Source of the DNA: Candidatus Bipolaricaulota bacterium | Lineage (GTDB): Bacteria > Bipolaricaulota > Bipolaricaulia > RBG-16-55-9 | Direction of reading: 5' to 3' | DNA: 11,558 nucleotides | NCBI GenBank assembly: GCA_027021605.1 | Contig: JALUUA010000133.1 | Coordinates: 1 to 11,558, forward strand | Shown here: positions 1-6,228 of the stretch, piece by piece | Numbering within the stretch: position 1 is the stretch's first letter | How the letters are laid out: each line of letters opens with the position of its first letter | The notes under the pieces: model-generated | The model's input: only the letters and a program-made list of their open reading frames with translations | What the model was told of the DNA's origin: nothing | Databases searched by the model: none | Position numbers and translations under genes: made by a program

Positions 1-164
1 CGGAGATCGCCGCCACCATCGCCGAGGAGGCCGTCGACTTCCTAGCAGCCCCCATCGTGAGGGTCACCGGGCTCGACGCCCCCTTCCCCTACACGTTGGA
101 GATGGAGTACCTCCCCAGCGAGGCGCGCGTGCTCAATGCGATCGTAAGGGTTGCAAATTACTAA
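1..164 (+). CDS. pdhB: 2-oxoacid dehydrogenase E1 component, beta subunit (C-terminal fragment)
   Basis: Only the last 53 codons are inside the window (reading frame starts at base 3, TAA at 162-164); the 5' part lies upstream. The visible protein contains IVRVTGLDAPFPYT followed by LEMEYLPSEARVLNAI, the C-terminal signature of the transketolase C-domain of E1-beta subunits of pyruvate, branched-chain 2-oxoacid or acetoin dehydrogenase complexes. With the alpha subunit, E1 decarboxylates the 2-oxoacid on thiamine diphosphate and passes the acyl group to the lipoyl arm of E2. The E2 gene lies about 930 bases downstream on the same strand, separated by a toxin-antitoxin pair. The fragment cannot show which 2-oxoacid is used, so pdhB is a working symbol (bkdB or acoB remain possible). 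Confidence 0.88.
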   Translation, partial: EIAATIAEEAVDFLAAPIVRVTGLDAPFPYTLEMEYLPSEARVLNAIVRVANY

Positions 165-208
165 CCGCGCATTACCGACGCCGGGCTGAGCCCCCTTCCT
201 CCACGCGT

Positions 209-252
209 CCCGATTCTCGCCCAAACCCGCAGGGAAAAATCGGGTTGTTGTC
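209..252 (+). terminator. possible intrinsic terminator after E1-beta
   Basis: A 7-base inverted repeat, CCCGATT (209-215) and AATCGGG (238-244), is followed at once by TTGTTGT. The 22-base loop can hold a small CCC/GGG hairpin (226-234). The loop is long and the T tract is broken by G, so this is a weak terminator at best. Its 3' edge overlaps the -35 box of the next promoter. Confidence 0.35.
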
Positions 253-276
253 AAAGTAAGAGTGTAGGAGTATCAT
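248..276 (+). promoter_or_regulatory. sigma70-type promoter of the toxin-antitoxin pair
   Basis: TTGTCA (248-253), a 17-base spacer and TATCAT (271-276) match the -35 and -10 consensus at five and four or more positions. Transcription would begin near 283, about ten bases before the antitoxin ATG at 294. The promoter lies in the only AT-richer patch of the 130-base gap after E1-beta. Confidence 0.65.
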
Positions 277-285
277 CAAAGTAGG
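251..285 (+). repeat. direct repeat over the promoter, candidate autoregulatory operator
   Basis: TCAAAGTAAG (251-260) recurs as TCAAAGTAGG (276-285), offset by 25 bases. The first copy begins inside the -35 box; the second begins at the end of the -10 box and runs into the antitoxin Shine-Dalgarno AGGTGA. Ribbon-helix-helix antitoxins often bind repeated short sites at their own promoter, so this is a plausible operator. The binding role is inferred. Confidence 0.4.
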
Positions 286-293
286 TGAGAGCC

Positions 294-605
294 ATGAAGA
301 GCCCGAGAAGGCCCAAAGGGGCTTTAGCCTCGGCGCCTAAGCCGGAGCGAGTTACCCTGTACGTCAAGCCGGAGCACCGGGAGTTGCTGGAGTGGGCTCG
401 GGACTACACGCAGGCCCGATCCCTCTCGGAGGCCGTCTTCTCCGCCTTGGCGGACCTGAAAGCCCGGGTAAAGGCCCGGCAGATCCGGGCGCTCCAGGAG
501 ACCCAGGGGATGTGGAGGGACGACCCTCGGATCGCGGAAGCTTTTGCGGAGCTGGAGAAGGGGTGGGAGGCATGGCACAGCTCCCTCGAGGGCAAGGGAT
601 CTTGA
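294..605 (+). CDS. antitoxin of a VapBC-type pair, ribbon-helix-helix-like
   Basis: A 103-residue protein encoded directly before a PIN-domain toxin. Residues 19-56 look like a ribbon-helix-helix fold: a short strand (RVTLYV), helix 1 (PEHRELLEWARDYTQ), then SLSEAVFSALADL as helix 2. The basic N-terminus would favour DNA contact. The C-terminal part (about 73-95), with WRDDPRIAEAFAELEKG and several Trp, looks like the toxin-binding tail common in such antitoxins. ATG 294 is preceded by AGGTGA (284-289) at good distance; a GTG at 285 is in frame but lies in that ribosome site. The gene overlaps the toxin by 34 bases, so translation is coupled. It would neutralise the toxin and probably repress the shared promoter. 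The exact antitoxin family was not recognised. Confidence 0.7.
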   Translation: MKSPRRPKGALASAPKPERVTLYVKPEHRELLEWARDYTQARSLSEAVFSALADLKARVKARQIRALQETQGMWRDDPRIAEAFAELEKGWEAWHSSLEGKGS

Positions 606-982
606 TCGATACCTCGGTGTTGATCGCGCACCTGCGCGGCAGGCTCGCCCTGCAGGATCTGGTTCAAGGCTACGGCGATCTCTACGTGAGCGCCATCACG
701 CTCTACGAGCTGGACTACGGGGCCTACAAAGCGGGAAGGTCTTCGGACTTTGCGCGGCTTAAGGAGGCGTTTCGTCCGGCCGTCCTCGCCGTGGGCGCGG
801 AGGAGGCGGAGCGGGCCGCCCAGGCGAATGGAGCCTTAGCCCGAAGGAATCGGCAGATCGGACCCCGGGATGCCCTCATCGCGGGGACGGCCCTGGCACA
901 CGACGTGGCGCTCCTTACGCTCAACGCCTCGGAGTTCGAGCGCATCGCGGACTTGCGGGTGATCGTGCCCCCTGCGTCCTAA
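572..982 (+). CDS. vapC: VapC-like PIN-domain ribonuclease toxin
   Basis: A 136-residue PIN-domain protein, the usual size for VapC. Conserved acidic metal-binding residues are visible: D13 in ILIDTSVLI, E46 in ITLYELDYG, D100 in GPRDALIAGTAL, and the N118-A-S-E121-F segment where a fourth acidic residue is expected. VapC toxins are Mg-dependent RNases that cut tRNA or rRNA when the antitoxin is lost. ATG 572 has the purine-rich GAGAAGGGG (555-563) upstream. An in-frame TTG at 602 overlaps the antitoxin stop as TTGA and would place the catalytic Asp at residue 3, close to the usual VapC N-terminus, so it is a real alternative. The antitoxin gene directly upstream supports the pair. The RNA target cannot be read from sequence. 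Confidence 0.85.
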   Translation: MAQLPRGQGILIDTSVLIAHLRGRLALQDLVQGYGDLYVSAITLYELDYGAYKAGRSSDFARLKEAFRPAVLAVGAEEAERAAQANGALARRNRQIGPRDALIAGTALAHDVALLTLNASEFERIADLRVIVPPAS

Positions 983-1039
983 TCCCTGCGCGGGCTTGGG
1001 GTTAGAGGTTGGGGATCGAGTTTTCGAGGTGCCCCCCGC

Positions 1040-1068
1040 TTGCCGCGGCGCGGGATCTGGAGTACCCT
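1040..1068 (+). promoter_or_regulatory. possible weak promoter for the E2 gene
   Basis: TTGCCG (1040-1045), a 17-base spacer and TACCCT (1063-1068) sit just upstream of the E2 ribosome site at 1081-1090. The -10 keeps only the key TA...T positions. The E2 gene could equally be read from the toxin-antitoxin promoter, since no convincing terminator lies between 983 and 1040. Confidence 0.3.
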
Positions 1069-1097
1069 TCTTGCGCCCCGAAAGGAGTGATTCCGTG

Positions 1098-2453
1098 ATG
1101 GCATTTGAGTTTAAGCTCCCCGACATCGGCGAGGGGATTCACGAGGGCGAGATCGTCAAGTGGCTCGTCAAGGAGGGCGACACCGTCCAGGAGGACCAGC
1201 CCATCGTCGAGGTGATGACGGACAAGGCCACGGTGGAGCTGCCCTCCCCCGTGGCCGGGACGATTCTCGAGATCCGGGCCAAGGAGGGCGAGATCGTGCC
1301 CGTGGGCTCCGTGTTGGTCGTGATCGGCGAGGCCGGAGAGGCTCCCAAGCCCGACGGCAAGGAGCGCGAGGCCGTCCCGCAGCCCGCTGCCGCCAAGGCC
1401 CAGGAGCCCGTCGCCGCCGCGGCAGCCGCCACGACGCCCCCGGCAGCCCCGACCCCGACGCCCACGGCGGAAGCCCCCCCGAAGCGCAAGCGGGTCCTGG
1501 CCACCCCGGCCACCCGCAAGCTCGCCCGCGAGCTGGGCGTGGACCTCACCCAAGTCGAGGGGACCGGCCCCGGCGGGCGGATCACCGACGAAGACGTCCG
1601 AAGGTTTGCGGAACGGGGGGCCCCCGTGGCGGCTCCCACGGCCCCGCCCCCGGCCCCGGAGGCGGCTCCCGCCGTGACCGCGGAGGCTCCCAAGGTGGAG
1701 GCGGAAGCTCCCCCGCGGCCCGCTCCGGCCCCGAGGCCCGTACGCTATGAGGAGCTCGAGGAGCGGGTGCCCATCAGGGGCGTTCGGAAGAGGATCTCGG
1801 ACCACATGCGCCACGCCAAGTCCACCGCGGCCCACTTCACGTATGTAGACGAGGTGGACGTCACCGAGCTCGTCAAGATCAGGGAAAGCCTTTTGCCCGT
1901 GGCCGAGGAGCGGGGGATCAAGCTGACGTATCTGCCCTTTATCGTCAAGGCCGTGGTGGCCGCCCTCAAGAAGCACCCCACCCTCAACGCCCACGTGGAC
2001 TACGAGAGGGAAGAGATCATCCTGAAGCGCTACTACCACATCGGGATCGCCACGGCGACCGACCAGGGCCTGATCGTCCCCGTGGTCAAGGACGCCGATC
2101 GGCTCAGCATGCTGGAGATCGCGGCGGAGATCCAATACCTCGCGCAGAAGGCCCGCGAGGGGAAGGTCGCCCCCGAGGACATCAAGGGCTCGACGTTCAC
2201 GATCACGAGCCTCGGGCCCATCGGCGGGCTCTTCGCCACGCCCATCATCAACACGCCCGAGGTGGCCATCCTGGGCGTGCACGAGATCAAGAAGCGGCCC
2301 CTCGTCATCGACAACGAGATCGCCGTTCGCGATGTGATGTGGATCTCCGTCTCGTTCGACCACCGGGTGATCGACGGCCACGTGGGCGCCGCCTTCGCCA
2401 AGGACGTGAAAGCCCTCTTGGAGGACCCGAAGTACCTCCTGGTGGGAGCGTGA
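1098..2453 (+). CDS. pdhC: dihydrolipoamide acyltransferase, E2 of a 2-oxoacid dehydrogenase complex
   Basis: A 451-residue E2 with the full domain order. The lipoyl domain is residues 3-77, with the lipoylated K43 in VMTDKATVE. An Ala/Pro-rich swinging linker (about 78-132) leads to the E1/E3-binding domain (133-170, ATPATRKLARELGVDL ... GTGPGGRITDEDV). A second Pro/Ala linker (171-215) leads to the catalytic core (220-451) with the active-site motif DHRVIDG (H422, D426). The enzyme moves the acyl group from lipoyl-K43 to CoA and forms the core of the complex. ATG 1098 is chosen because MAFEFKLPDIGEG is the standard E2 start; GTG 1095 is also possible behind AAAGGAGTGA (1081-1090). E1-beta lies upstream beyond the toxin-antitoxin pair. 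lipB begins inside the stop codon. Substrate (pyruvate or branched-chain) is unresolved. Confidence 0.93.
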   Translation: MAFEFKLPDIGEGIHEGEIVKWLVKEGDTVQEDQPIVEVMTDKATVELPSPVAGTILEIRAKEGEIVPVGSVLVVIGEAGEAPKPDGKEREAVPQPAAAKAQEPVAAAAAATTPPAAPTPTPTAEAPPKRKRVLATPATRKLARELGVDLTQVEGTGPGGRITDEDVRRFAERGAPVAAPTAPPPAPEAAPAVTAEAPKVEAEAPPRPAPAPRPVRYEELEERVPIRGVRKRISDHMRHAKSTAAHFTYVDEVDVTELVKIRESLLPVAEERGIKLTYLPFIVKAVVAALKKHPTLNAHVDYEREEIILKRYYHIGIATATDQGLIVPVVKDADRLSMLEIAAEIQYLAQKAREGKVAPEDIKGSTFTITSLGPIGGLFATPIINTPEVAILGVHEIKKRPLVIDNEIAVRDVMWISVSFDHRVIDGHVGAAFAKDVKALLEDPKYLLVGA

Positions 2454-3181
2454 AGGCAACCGCTCGTTATCCCTCGAGCTTGATATCCGAGAGGCTCCCG
2501 CGGCCCTCCCGGAGGGAAGCGTGGCTCCTGGACCTCGGGCTCCGGGATTACAAAGAGACCTGGGAGCTGCAGAAGGAGCTGGTCGCACGAAGGATCCGGG
2601 GGGAGGTCCCCGATATATTGGTACTGGTGGAGCACCCGCACGTGATCACGCTGGGGCGCAAGCGCCCCTCACAGCCGCCCCTGCGGACCCCTACGCTCCC
2701 CCCGGACGTTCGCGTCTACGAGGTCGAGCGGGGCGGGGAGGCGACGTACCACGGCCCCGGCCAGCTCGTGGGGTATCCCCTGCTGAAACTCGAGGGCGAG
2801 GAGCGGGACCTCCATCGCTATTTGCGGGAGCTGGAGGAGCTGCTCATCGCGGTGCTGGGGGACTTCGGGATCGAGGCCGGGCGGCGGGCGGGGGCCACGG
2901 GCGTTTGGACCCCTCGGGGCAAGAAGATCGCGAGCCTCGGGGTCGCGGTGCGCCGCTGGGTGACGTACCACGGGTTTGCGCTCAACGTCTCGACGGATCT
3001 TTCGTACTTCCGGCTCATCTCGCCGTGCGGGTTCGACGGGTCCGTGATGACCTCGATGGAGCGGGAGCGGGGACGTCCCGTGGCCCTGGAGGCCGTCAAG
3101 GAGCGGGTCTGCGCCCACTTCGAGCGGCGCTTTGGGAGGGCTCTTCGTCCGCATCCGGGGCCGGACTCGGATTCGGCATGA
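2450..3181 (+). CDS. lipB: octanoyl-[acyl carrier protein]:protein N-octanoyltransferase
   Basis: LipB moves octanoate from acyl carrier protein to the lipoyl-domain lysine, the first step of protein lipoylation. The signature RGGEATYHGPGQ lies at 94-105. The catalytic pair is visible: K159 in GKKIASLGV and C193 in LISPCGF. At 243 residues it is slightly longer than usual because of about 24 extra N-terminal residues before the conserved WLLDLGLRDY. GTG 2450 overlaps the E2 stop as GTGA and gives translational coupling; TTG 2480 (233 residues) is an alternative, and neither has a strong ribosome site. Its probable client, K43 of E2, is encoded just upstream. LipA, which inserts sulphur, is not in the window. 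The stop overlaps the next gene as ATGA. Confidence 0.93.
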   Translation: MKATARYPSSLISERLPRPSRREAWLLDLGLRDYKETWELQKELVARRIRGEVPDILVLVEHPHVITLGRKRPSQPPLRTPTLPPDVRVYEVERGGEATYHGPGQLVGYPLLKLEGEERDLHRYLRELEELLIAVLGDFGIEAGRRAGATGVWTPRGKKIASLGVAVRRWVTYHGFALNVSTDLSYFRLISPCGFDGSVMTSMERERGRPVALEAVKERVCAHFERRFGRALRPHPGPDSDSA

Positions 3182-3531
3182 TCTTGCTCTATCGCGCGCT
3201 CGGGGTGCTCTTCCTGGGGCTGGGGTTGGTGGGGGTGTTTGTGCCCCTCCTCCCGACGACGGTCTTCGTGCTCGCGGCGGCCTATTGCTTTGCCCGCAGC
3301 TCGCCCTCGTTGTACGCGTGGCTCCTCCAACACCCCCGCTTCGGGCCCTACATCAAGAACTGGGAGGAGCGGCGGGCGATGCCCCGGGGGGCCAAGCGGA
3401 TCGCGCTCGCGTTCACGGCCGTGGGGGCCGTGTTGGCCCTCCTTGCCGCGACGTCCCATCTTGTCCAGATCGCGATCGCGCTCGTCGCCCTCGGCCTGGT
3501 GCTCGTCCTCCTTCGGGTCCCCGTCTATTGA
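3178..3531 (+). CDS. DUF454 (YbaN-like) inner-membrane protein
   Basis: A 117-residue protein with the DUF454 hallmarks: GVFVPLLPTTVFVLAAAYCFARSSP cut as GVFVPLLPTT (19-28) and CFARSSP (37-43), followed by WLLQHPRFGPYIKNW (48-62) and RRAMPRGAK (65-73). About four hydrophobic segments are visible (5-22, 26-38, 74-92, 96-113). The function of the family is not established; YbaN of E. coli is the named member. ATG 3178 overlaps the lipB stop (ATGA) and there is no good separate ribosome site, so translation depends on lipB. The placement suggests cotranscription only; a lipoate role is not shown. Confidence 0.85.
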   Translation: MILLYRALGVLFLGLGLVGVFVPLLPTTVFVLAAAYCFARSSPSLYAWLLQHPRFGPYIKNWEERRAMPRGAKRIALAFTAVGAVLALLAATSHLVQIAIALVALGLVLVLLRVPVY

Positions 3532-3539
3532 AGTGAGGA

Positions 3540-3568
3540 GTGACGCGCACACGATGCGCGTATATAAT
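3540..3568 (+). promoter_or_regulatory. promoter of the first metalloprotease, with a dyad in the spacer
   Basis: GTGACG (3540-3545), 17 bases and a perfect TATAAT (3563-3568). Between the boxes lies an inverted repeat, ACGCGC (3543-3548) and GCGCGT (3556-3561) with a 7-base gap, a likely operator position. Transcription would start near 3575, giving a leader of about 30 bases before ATG 3607. Confidence 0.65.
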
Positions 3569-3606
3569 AGACCCGGCGAGGAGAAACGGGACAAGGGGGG
3601 ATCGGC

Positions 3607-4671
3607 ATGCGGGTGCGGAGCGTGCGGGGTGCGGCCGTGCTCTGCGGGCTCGTTGCGCTCCTGGGGCTCTGGGAGGGGCCCCCGGCACGGTCGGCGCCGA
3701 GGGGAGGGTCGGAGCACCTCGCGGTTTGCCTCAACGTCTTCATCGTGGGGGGGACGTCCTCGTTCCTGGCGCGGGCCCCCCAATTCCCCTCGGAGGAGGC
3801 CCTGCTCGGGCGCCCGGGGAGCGCAGCCCAAAGCCTGGTGCCCCTGGCCCTCCGGCAGGTCAACGAGGTCTGGGGACAGTGCGCGCTGGGCATGGCGCTC
3901 AACGTCTTCGCGGTGGTCGCCGCGGATCGGGTGGTGCTCCCCGGAGGGCGAACCCTCCTCGAGCGCCGCAGCGACTTTCGTCTGGGGCTCAGCGTCTACG
4001 GAAACGCCCTGAAGATCCTGGCCAACGAGGCCTTGCCCTCCTCCACCCGGGTCTATCGGTGCCTCAATCTCTTCTTGCTGGACCGCCTGCCGCCGGGGGT
4101 CTTGGGGATCGCCGAGCTTCCCGTCACCCGCAGCTCCGTGATCGGGGCGGTTGCCTGGCGCCTGCCCTCCTCGATCCCCGTGGAGGTGATCGCCCACGAG
4201 CTGGGTCACCTCCTGGGGCTGCGACACGCCTCGGATCGGGGGAACCTCATGTTCCCGACGGCCTCGAACGGCTTCGACCTCACGGAGGCCCAATGCCGCC
4301 GGGCGCGGGCCCAGGCCAAGGAGCTGAACAAGAGCCGCCGTCCCCAGATCCTGCAGGTCATCGCTCCCGGGGAGGTGCCCGTGGGCGGGGAGATTCGCAT
4401 TGCGCTGCTCTTTCGCGACCCGGATGAGGACCTCGCCTTTGCCGTCCTGGGGCGCGTCGAGCCCGATTTAGGGGCGGGGGTCTTGCGCTCCACGTCGCGG
4501 GTGTTCACCCCCGACGTCAAGGGCAGCTCCACGGGAGCCTTCACCCTGAGCGCGCGCTGCCGGGAGCCGGGTCTGCAGCTCCTGCAGGTCGTCCTGGTGG
4601 ACGAGTTGGGCGAGATCGCCACGGATTCCGTCACCGTGCGGTGCGTCGAAGCCTCCCCGGAGGGGGAGTGA
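3607..4671 (+). CDS. exported metzincin-type zinc metalloprotease (paralog 1)
   Basis: A 354-residue protein with an N-terminal signal peptide (basic MRVRSVR, hydrophobic 8-22, likely cleavage after ARSA at 30). The zinc motif HELGHLLGLRH (197-207) supplies H197, H201, H207 and catalytic E198; M215 in GNLMFP fits the Met-turn. Residues 39-190 form the N-terminal catalytic lobe; 246-348 form a separate beta-type C-terminal domain with C318 and C346, which could form a disulfide. Other cysteines are C41, C92, C152 and C230. It is probably secreted and degrades protein or peptide outside the membrane; substrate and exact family are not recognised. ATG 3607 follows AAGGGGGG (3593-3600). The next gene is a clear paralog. 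Confidence 0.8.
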   Translation: MRVRSVRGAAVLCGLVALLGLWEGPPARSAPRGGSEHLAVCLNVFIVGGTSSFLARAPQFPSEEALLGRPGSAAQSLVPLALRQVNEVWGQCALGMALNVFAVVAADRVVLPGGRTLLERRSDFRLGLSVYGNALKILANEALPSSTRVYRCLNLFLLDRLPPGVLGIAELPVTRSSVIGAVAWRLPSSIPVEVIAHELGHLLGLRHASDRGNLMFPTASNGFDLTEAQCRRARAQAKELNKSRRPQILQVIAPGEVPVGGEIRIALLFRDPDEDLAFAVLGRVEPDLGAGVLRSTSRVFTPDVKGSSTGAFTLSARCREPGLQLLQVVLVDELGEIATDSVTVRCVEASPEGE

Positions 4672-4697
4672 GCTCCCTTACCGCAGCCGGGAGCTTT
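4671..4697 (+). terminator. weak hairpin between the protease genes
   Basis: AGCTCCC (4671-4677) and GGGAGCT (4689-4695) form a perfect 7-base stem with an 11-base loop directly at the stop codon of the first protease. Only TTT follows, so it could attenuate or protect a transcript end rather than stop it fully. The rest of the gap (4696-4730) is AT-rich for this window, but no well-spaced promoter was found there. Confidence 0.35.
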
Positions 4698-4751
4698 GTG
4701 AACTTCAAATTTAAGCGAAAACTTGCGGCTCTGCGCGAGGAGGGGGTGTGC

Positions 4752-5810
4752 GTGCGGATGATGGGAACGCGGGTTGTCGGGCTGCTGGTGGGGGCAGCGC
4801 TGCTGGGGAGCTTCGCCGGGGCTTCGGCAGCTTTGGCTCAGACCGCCCCGCCGCCCGAGCCCGAGATCGTGACGCTTCCCGTGAACGTCTTCATCGTGGG
4901 CGACACGTCCTCCGTGTTGGCACGGGACCCGACGTTCTCCTCCCCGACGGACCTTCTCGGGGTGCCGGGGGAGCAGGCCCGCCAGCTGGTGGCGCGGGCG
5001 CTGGCGGGGGTAAACCGCATTTGGGATCGCTGTGCCGTGCGCTTCGAGCAAAACACCCTCTGGGTCGTGGCGGCGCGGCGCCTCGTCCTCCCCGGCGGCC
5101 GGACCCTGCTGCAGGAGCGCAAGGAATTCCGCAGCTACTTCCAAATCCTCCCCCGACTGGCCAACGAGGAGCTGCCCTCCGGGGTGCGCGTCTACCGCGC
5201 GATCAACCTCTTCTTCGTGGACGCCCTCCCCGGCGTGCGGGGTCGGGGGACCCTCCCCACCGGGGCCGAGGCGACGGTCAGCGTGGTGGTCTGGCGCAGC
5301 CTCGGGTTCATCCCCTCCCGCACGATCGCCCACGAGTTCGGCCACAACCTCGGATTGGCCCACGTGGAGCGTTCCGAGGATCGAGATAACGTGATGGTCT
5401 CAGGGGGGAGGGGGCGTCGCCTCAACCCGGAGCAATGTGCCAAAGCGCGCCTTTGGGCGCGAGCCCTCAACCGCAGCGCGCGCCCGCGGATCCTGAGCCT
5501 CTCCGCCCCGGAGCGGGTACCCGTCGGGGAGGAGTTCGCCCTCCGCGTGGTCTTTCGGGACCTCGACCGGGACCTGGCTTTTGCGGTCGTGGAGTCCCTC
5601 GCCGTGGAGGAGGGCTCAGGGGTGCTGAGGTCCCGCAGTCGGCTCTTCACCCCCGATGTCAAGGGAAGCGCCGTCGGCCTCCTTACGCTTCGGGCGCGCT
5701 GCCGGGAGCCGGGGCCCCTTCGGCTGCGGGTTCTCCTGTTGGACGAGTTGAGCGAAAGGGCTTCGGCTTCCTTGCTCCTTCGGTGCGTTCGGGAGGATAC
5801 GGAATCATAA
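4752..5810 (+). CDS. exported metzincin-type zinc metalloprotease (paralog 2)
   Basis: A 352-residue paralog of the preceding protease. The signal peptide has a hydrophobic core at 8-27 and an ALA-QT cleavage site near 29. The zinc motif HEFGHNLGLAH (194-204) gives H194, H198, H204 and E195, with M215 in DNVM as Met-turn. Both proteins share NVFIVG, VLPGGRTLL, ANE.LPS, the Q-C-x-x-A segment after the Met-turn and, near the end, LFTPDVKGS in this copy (VFTPDVKGS in the first), then ARCREPG. Cysteines C94, C229, C317 and C345 match C92, C230, C318 and C346 of paralog 1, while C41 and C152 have no partner here. GTG 4752 is chosen because AGGAGG (4738-4743) lies 8 bases upstream; ATG 4758 or 4761 would shorten it by two or three residues. 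It probably acts outside the membrane; substrate unknown. Confidence 0.8.
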   Translation: MRMMGTRVVGLLVGAALLGSFAGASAALAQTAPPPEPEIVTLPVNVFIVGDTSSVLARDPTFSSPTDLLGVPGEQARQLVARALAGVNRIWDRCAVRFEQNTLWVVAARRLVLPGGRTLLQERKEFRSYFQILPRLANEELPSGVRVYRAINLFFVDALPGVRGRGTLPTGAEATVSVVVWRSLGFIPSRTIAHEFGHNLGLAHVERSEDRDNVMVSGGRGRRLNPEQCAKARLWARALNRSARPRILSLSAPERVPVGEEFALRVVFRDLDRDLAFAVVESLAVEEGSGVLRSRSRLFTPDVKGSAVGLLTLRARCREPGPLRLRVLLLDELSERASASLLLRCVREDTES

Positions 5811-5843
5811 GACCGCGCCGCCGTCGTGCCCGGGCAACCGGGG

Positions 5844-5877
5844 TTGAAGCGCTTCGGGGGCGTCTTTACAATATTGT
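5844..5877 (+). promoter_or_regulatory. promoter of the 64-residue protein gene, with palindrome at the -10
   Basis: TTGAAG (5844-5849), 17 bases and TACAAT (5867-5872) form a good promoter. A perfect palindrome, ACAATATTGT (5868-5877), covers the -10 and could be an operator. The start site near 5879 leaves a leader of about 115 bases before ATG 5996. Upstream bases 5811-5843 hold only a short hairpin. Confidence 0.6.
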
Positions 5878-5995
5878 CGCCTTCCGATCAAGTGCTGCGA
5901 GGAGCGGCATTCCCAAAGCCTCGATAAAACCTCAAGGGCGAAAGCGGGAGTTTCCACCGCGTTTCCCAAACCCCTTCGGAGAGGAGGTGATGGGC

Positions 5996-6190
5996 ATGAC
6001 GTTCTACGACATGGTGATGGCGGAGCGGGCGGCGCGGGAGCGCTACTACGAGCTGCTGCGCGAGGCGGAGGTGGAGCGCCTGCTGCGGGCTCAACGGCCG
6101 ATGCCGAAGCGCCCCGCGCTGCTGAGGTTCTCCCACCGCCGCCCGCGGGGCTGGACCCGGACCCCGCAGCTGCGCCCGCAAACCTTCTAG
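5996..6190 (+). CDS. small basic protein of unknown function (64 aa)
   Basis: A 64-residue protein. Residues 1-33 (MTFYDMVMAERAARERYYEL then LREAEVERLLRAQ) should form one amphipathic, highly charged helix. Residues 34-64 are Arg/Pro-rich and very basic (RFSHRRPRGWTRTPQLR). There is no signal peptide or membrane segment, and I do not recognise a family. ATG 5996 is chosen because AGGAGG (5982-5987) lies 8 bases upstream; ATG 5990 would be too close. It is a single-gene unit with its own promoter (5844-5872) and terminator (6200-6223), which argues that it is real. The tail could bind nucleic acid or an acidic surface; that is inference only. Confidence 0.6.
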   Translation: MTFYDMVMAERAARERYYELLREAEVERLLRAQRPMPKRPALLRFSHRRPRGWTRTPQLRPQTF

Positions 6191-6199
6191 CCCTTCCCT

Positions 6200-6223
6200 G
6201 CCCCTTCCGGGGCGTTTCTTCTT
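6200..6223 (+). terminator. intrinsic terminator after the small basic protein gene
   Basis: GCCCC (6200-6204) and GGGGC (6209-6213) pair around a TTCC loop, followed by GTTTCTTCTT. The stem is short but all G-C. It lies 10 bases after the stop codon and directly before the next promoter. Confidence 0.65.
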
Positions 6224-6228
6224 CCCCC

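Noticed and set aside
996..1097. In-frame 34-residue extension upstream of E2
   Set aside because: It lacks a ribosome site, and the E2 family starts at MAFEFKLPDIGEG with AAAGGAGTGA directly upstream.
3607..3669. Possible lipoprotein signal at Cys13 of protease 1 (AVLCG)
   Set aside because: The residue before Cys is Leu, not Gly/Ala/Ser, and the hydrophobic core continues after it; a standard signal peptide fits better.
1002..5363. Long open frames on the minus strand (1002-2588, 2818-4293, 4206-5363)
   Set aside because: They are antisense to well-identified genes, have low-complexity G/R/P/H-rich products, and are expected from GC-rich codon bias.
5829..5842. CCCGG-GCAA-CCGGG hairpin with a GNRA-type loop after protease 2
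   Set aside because: Short stem with no T tract; too weak to call a terminator.
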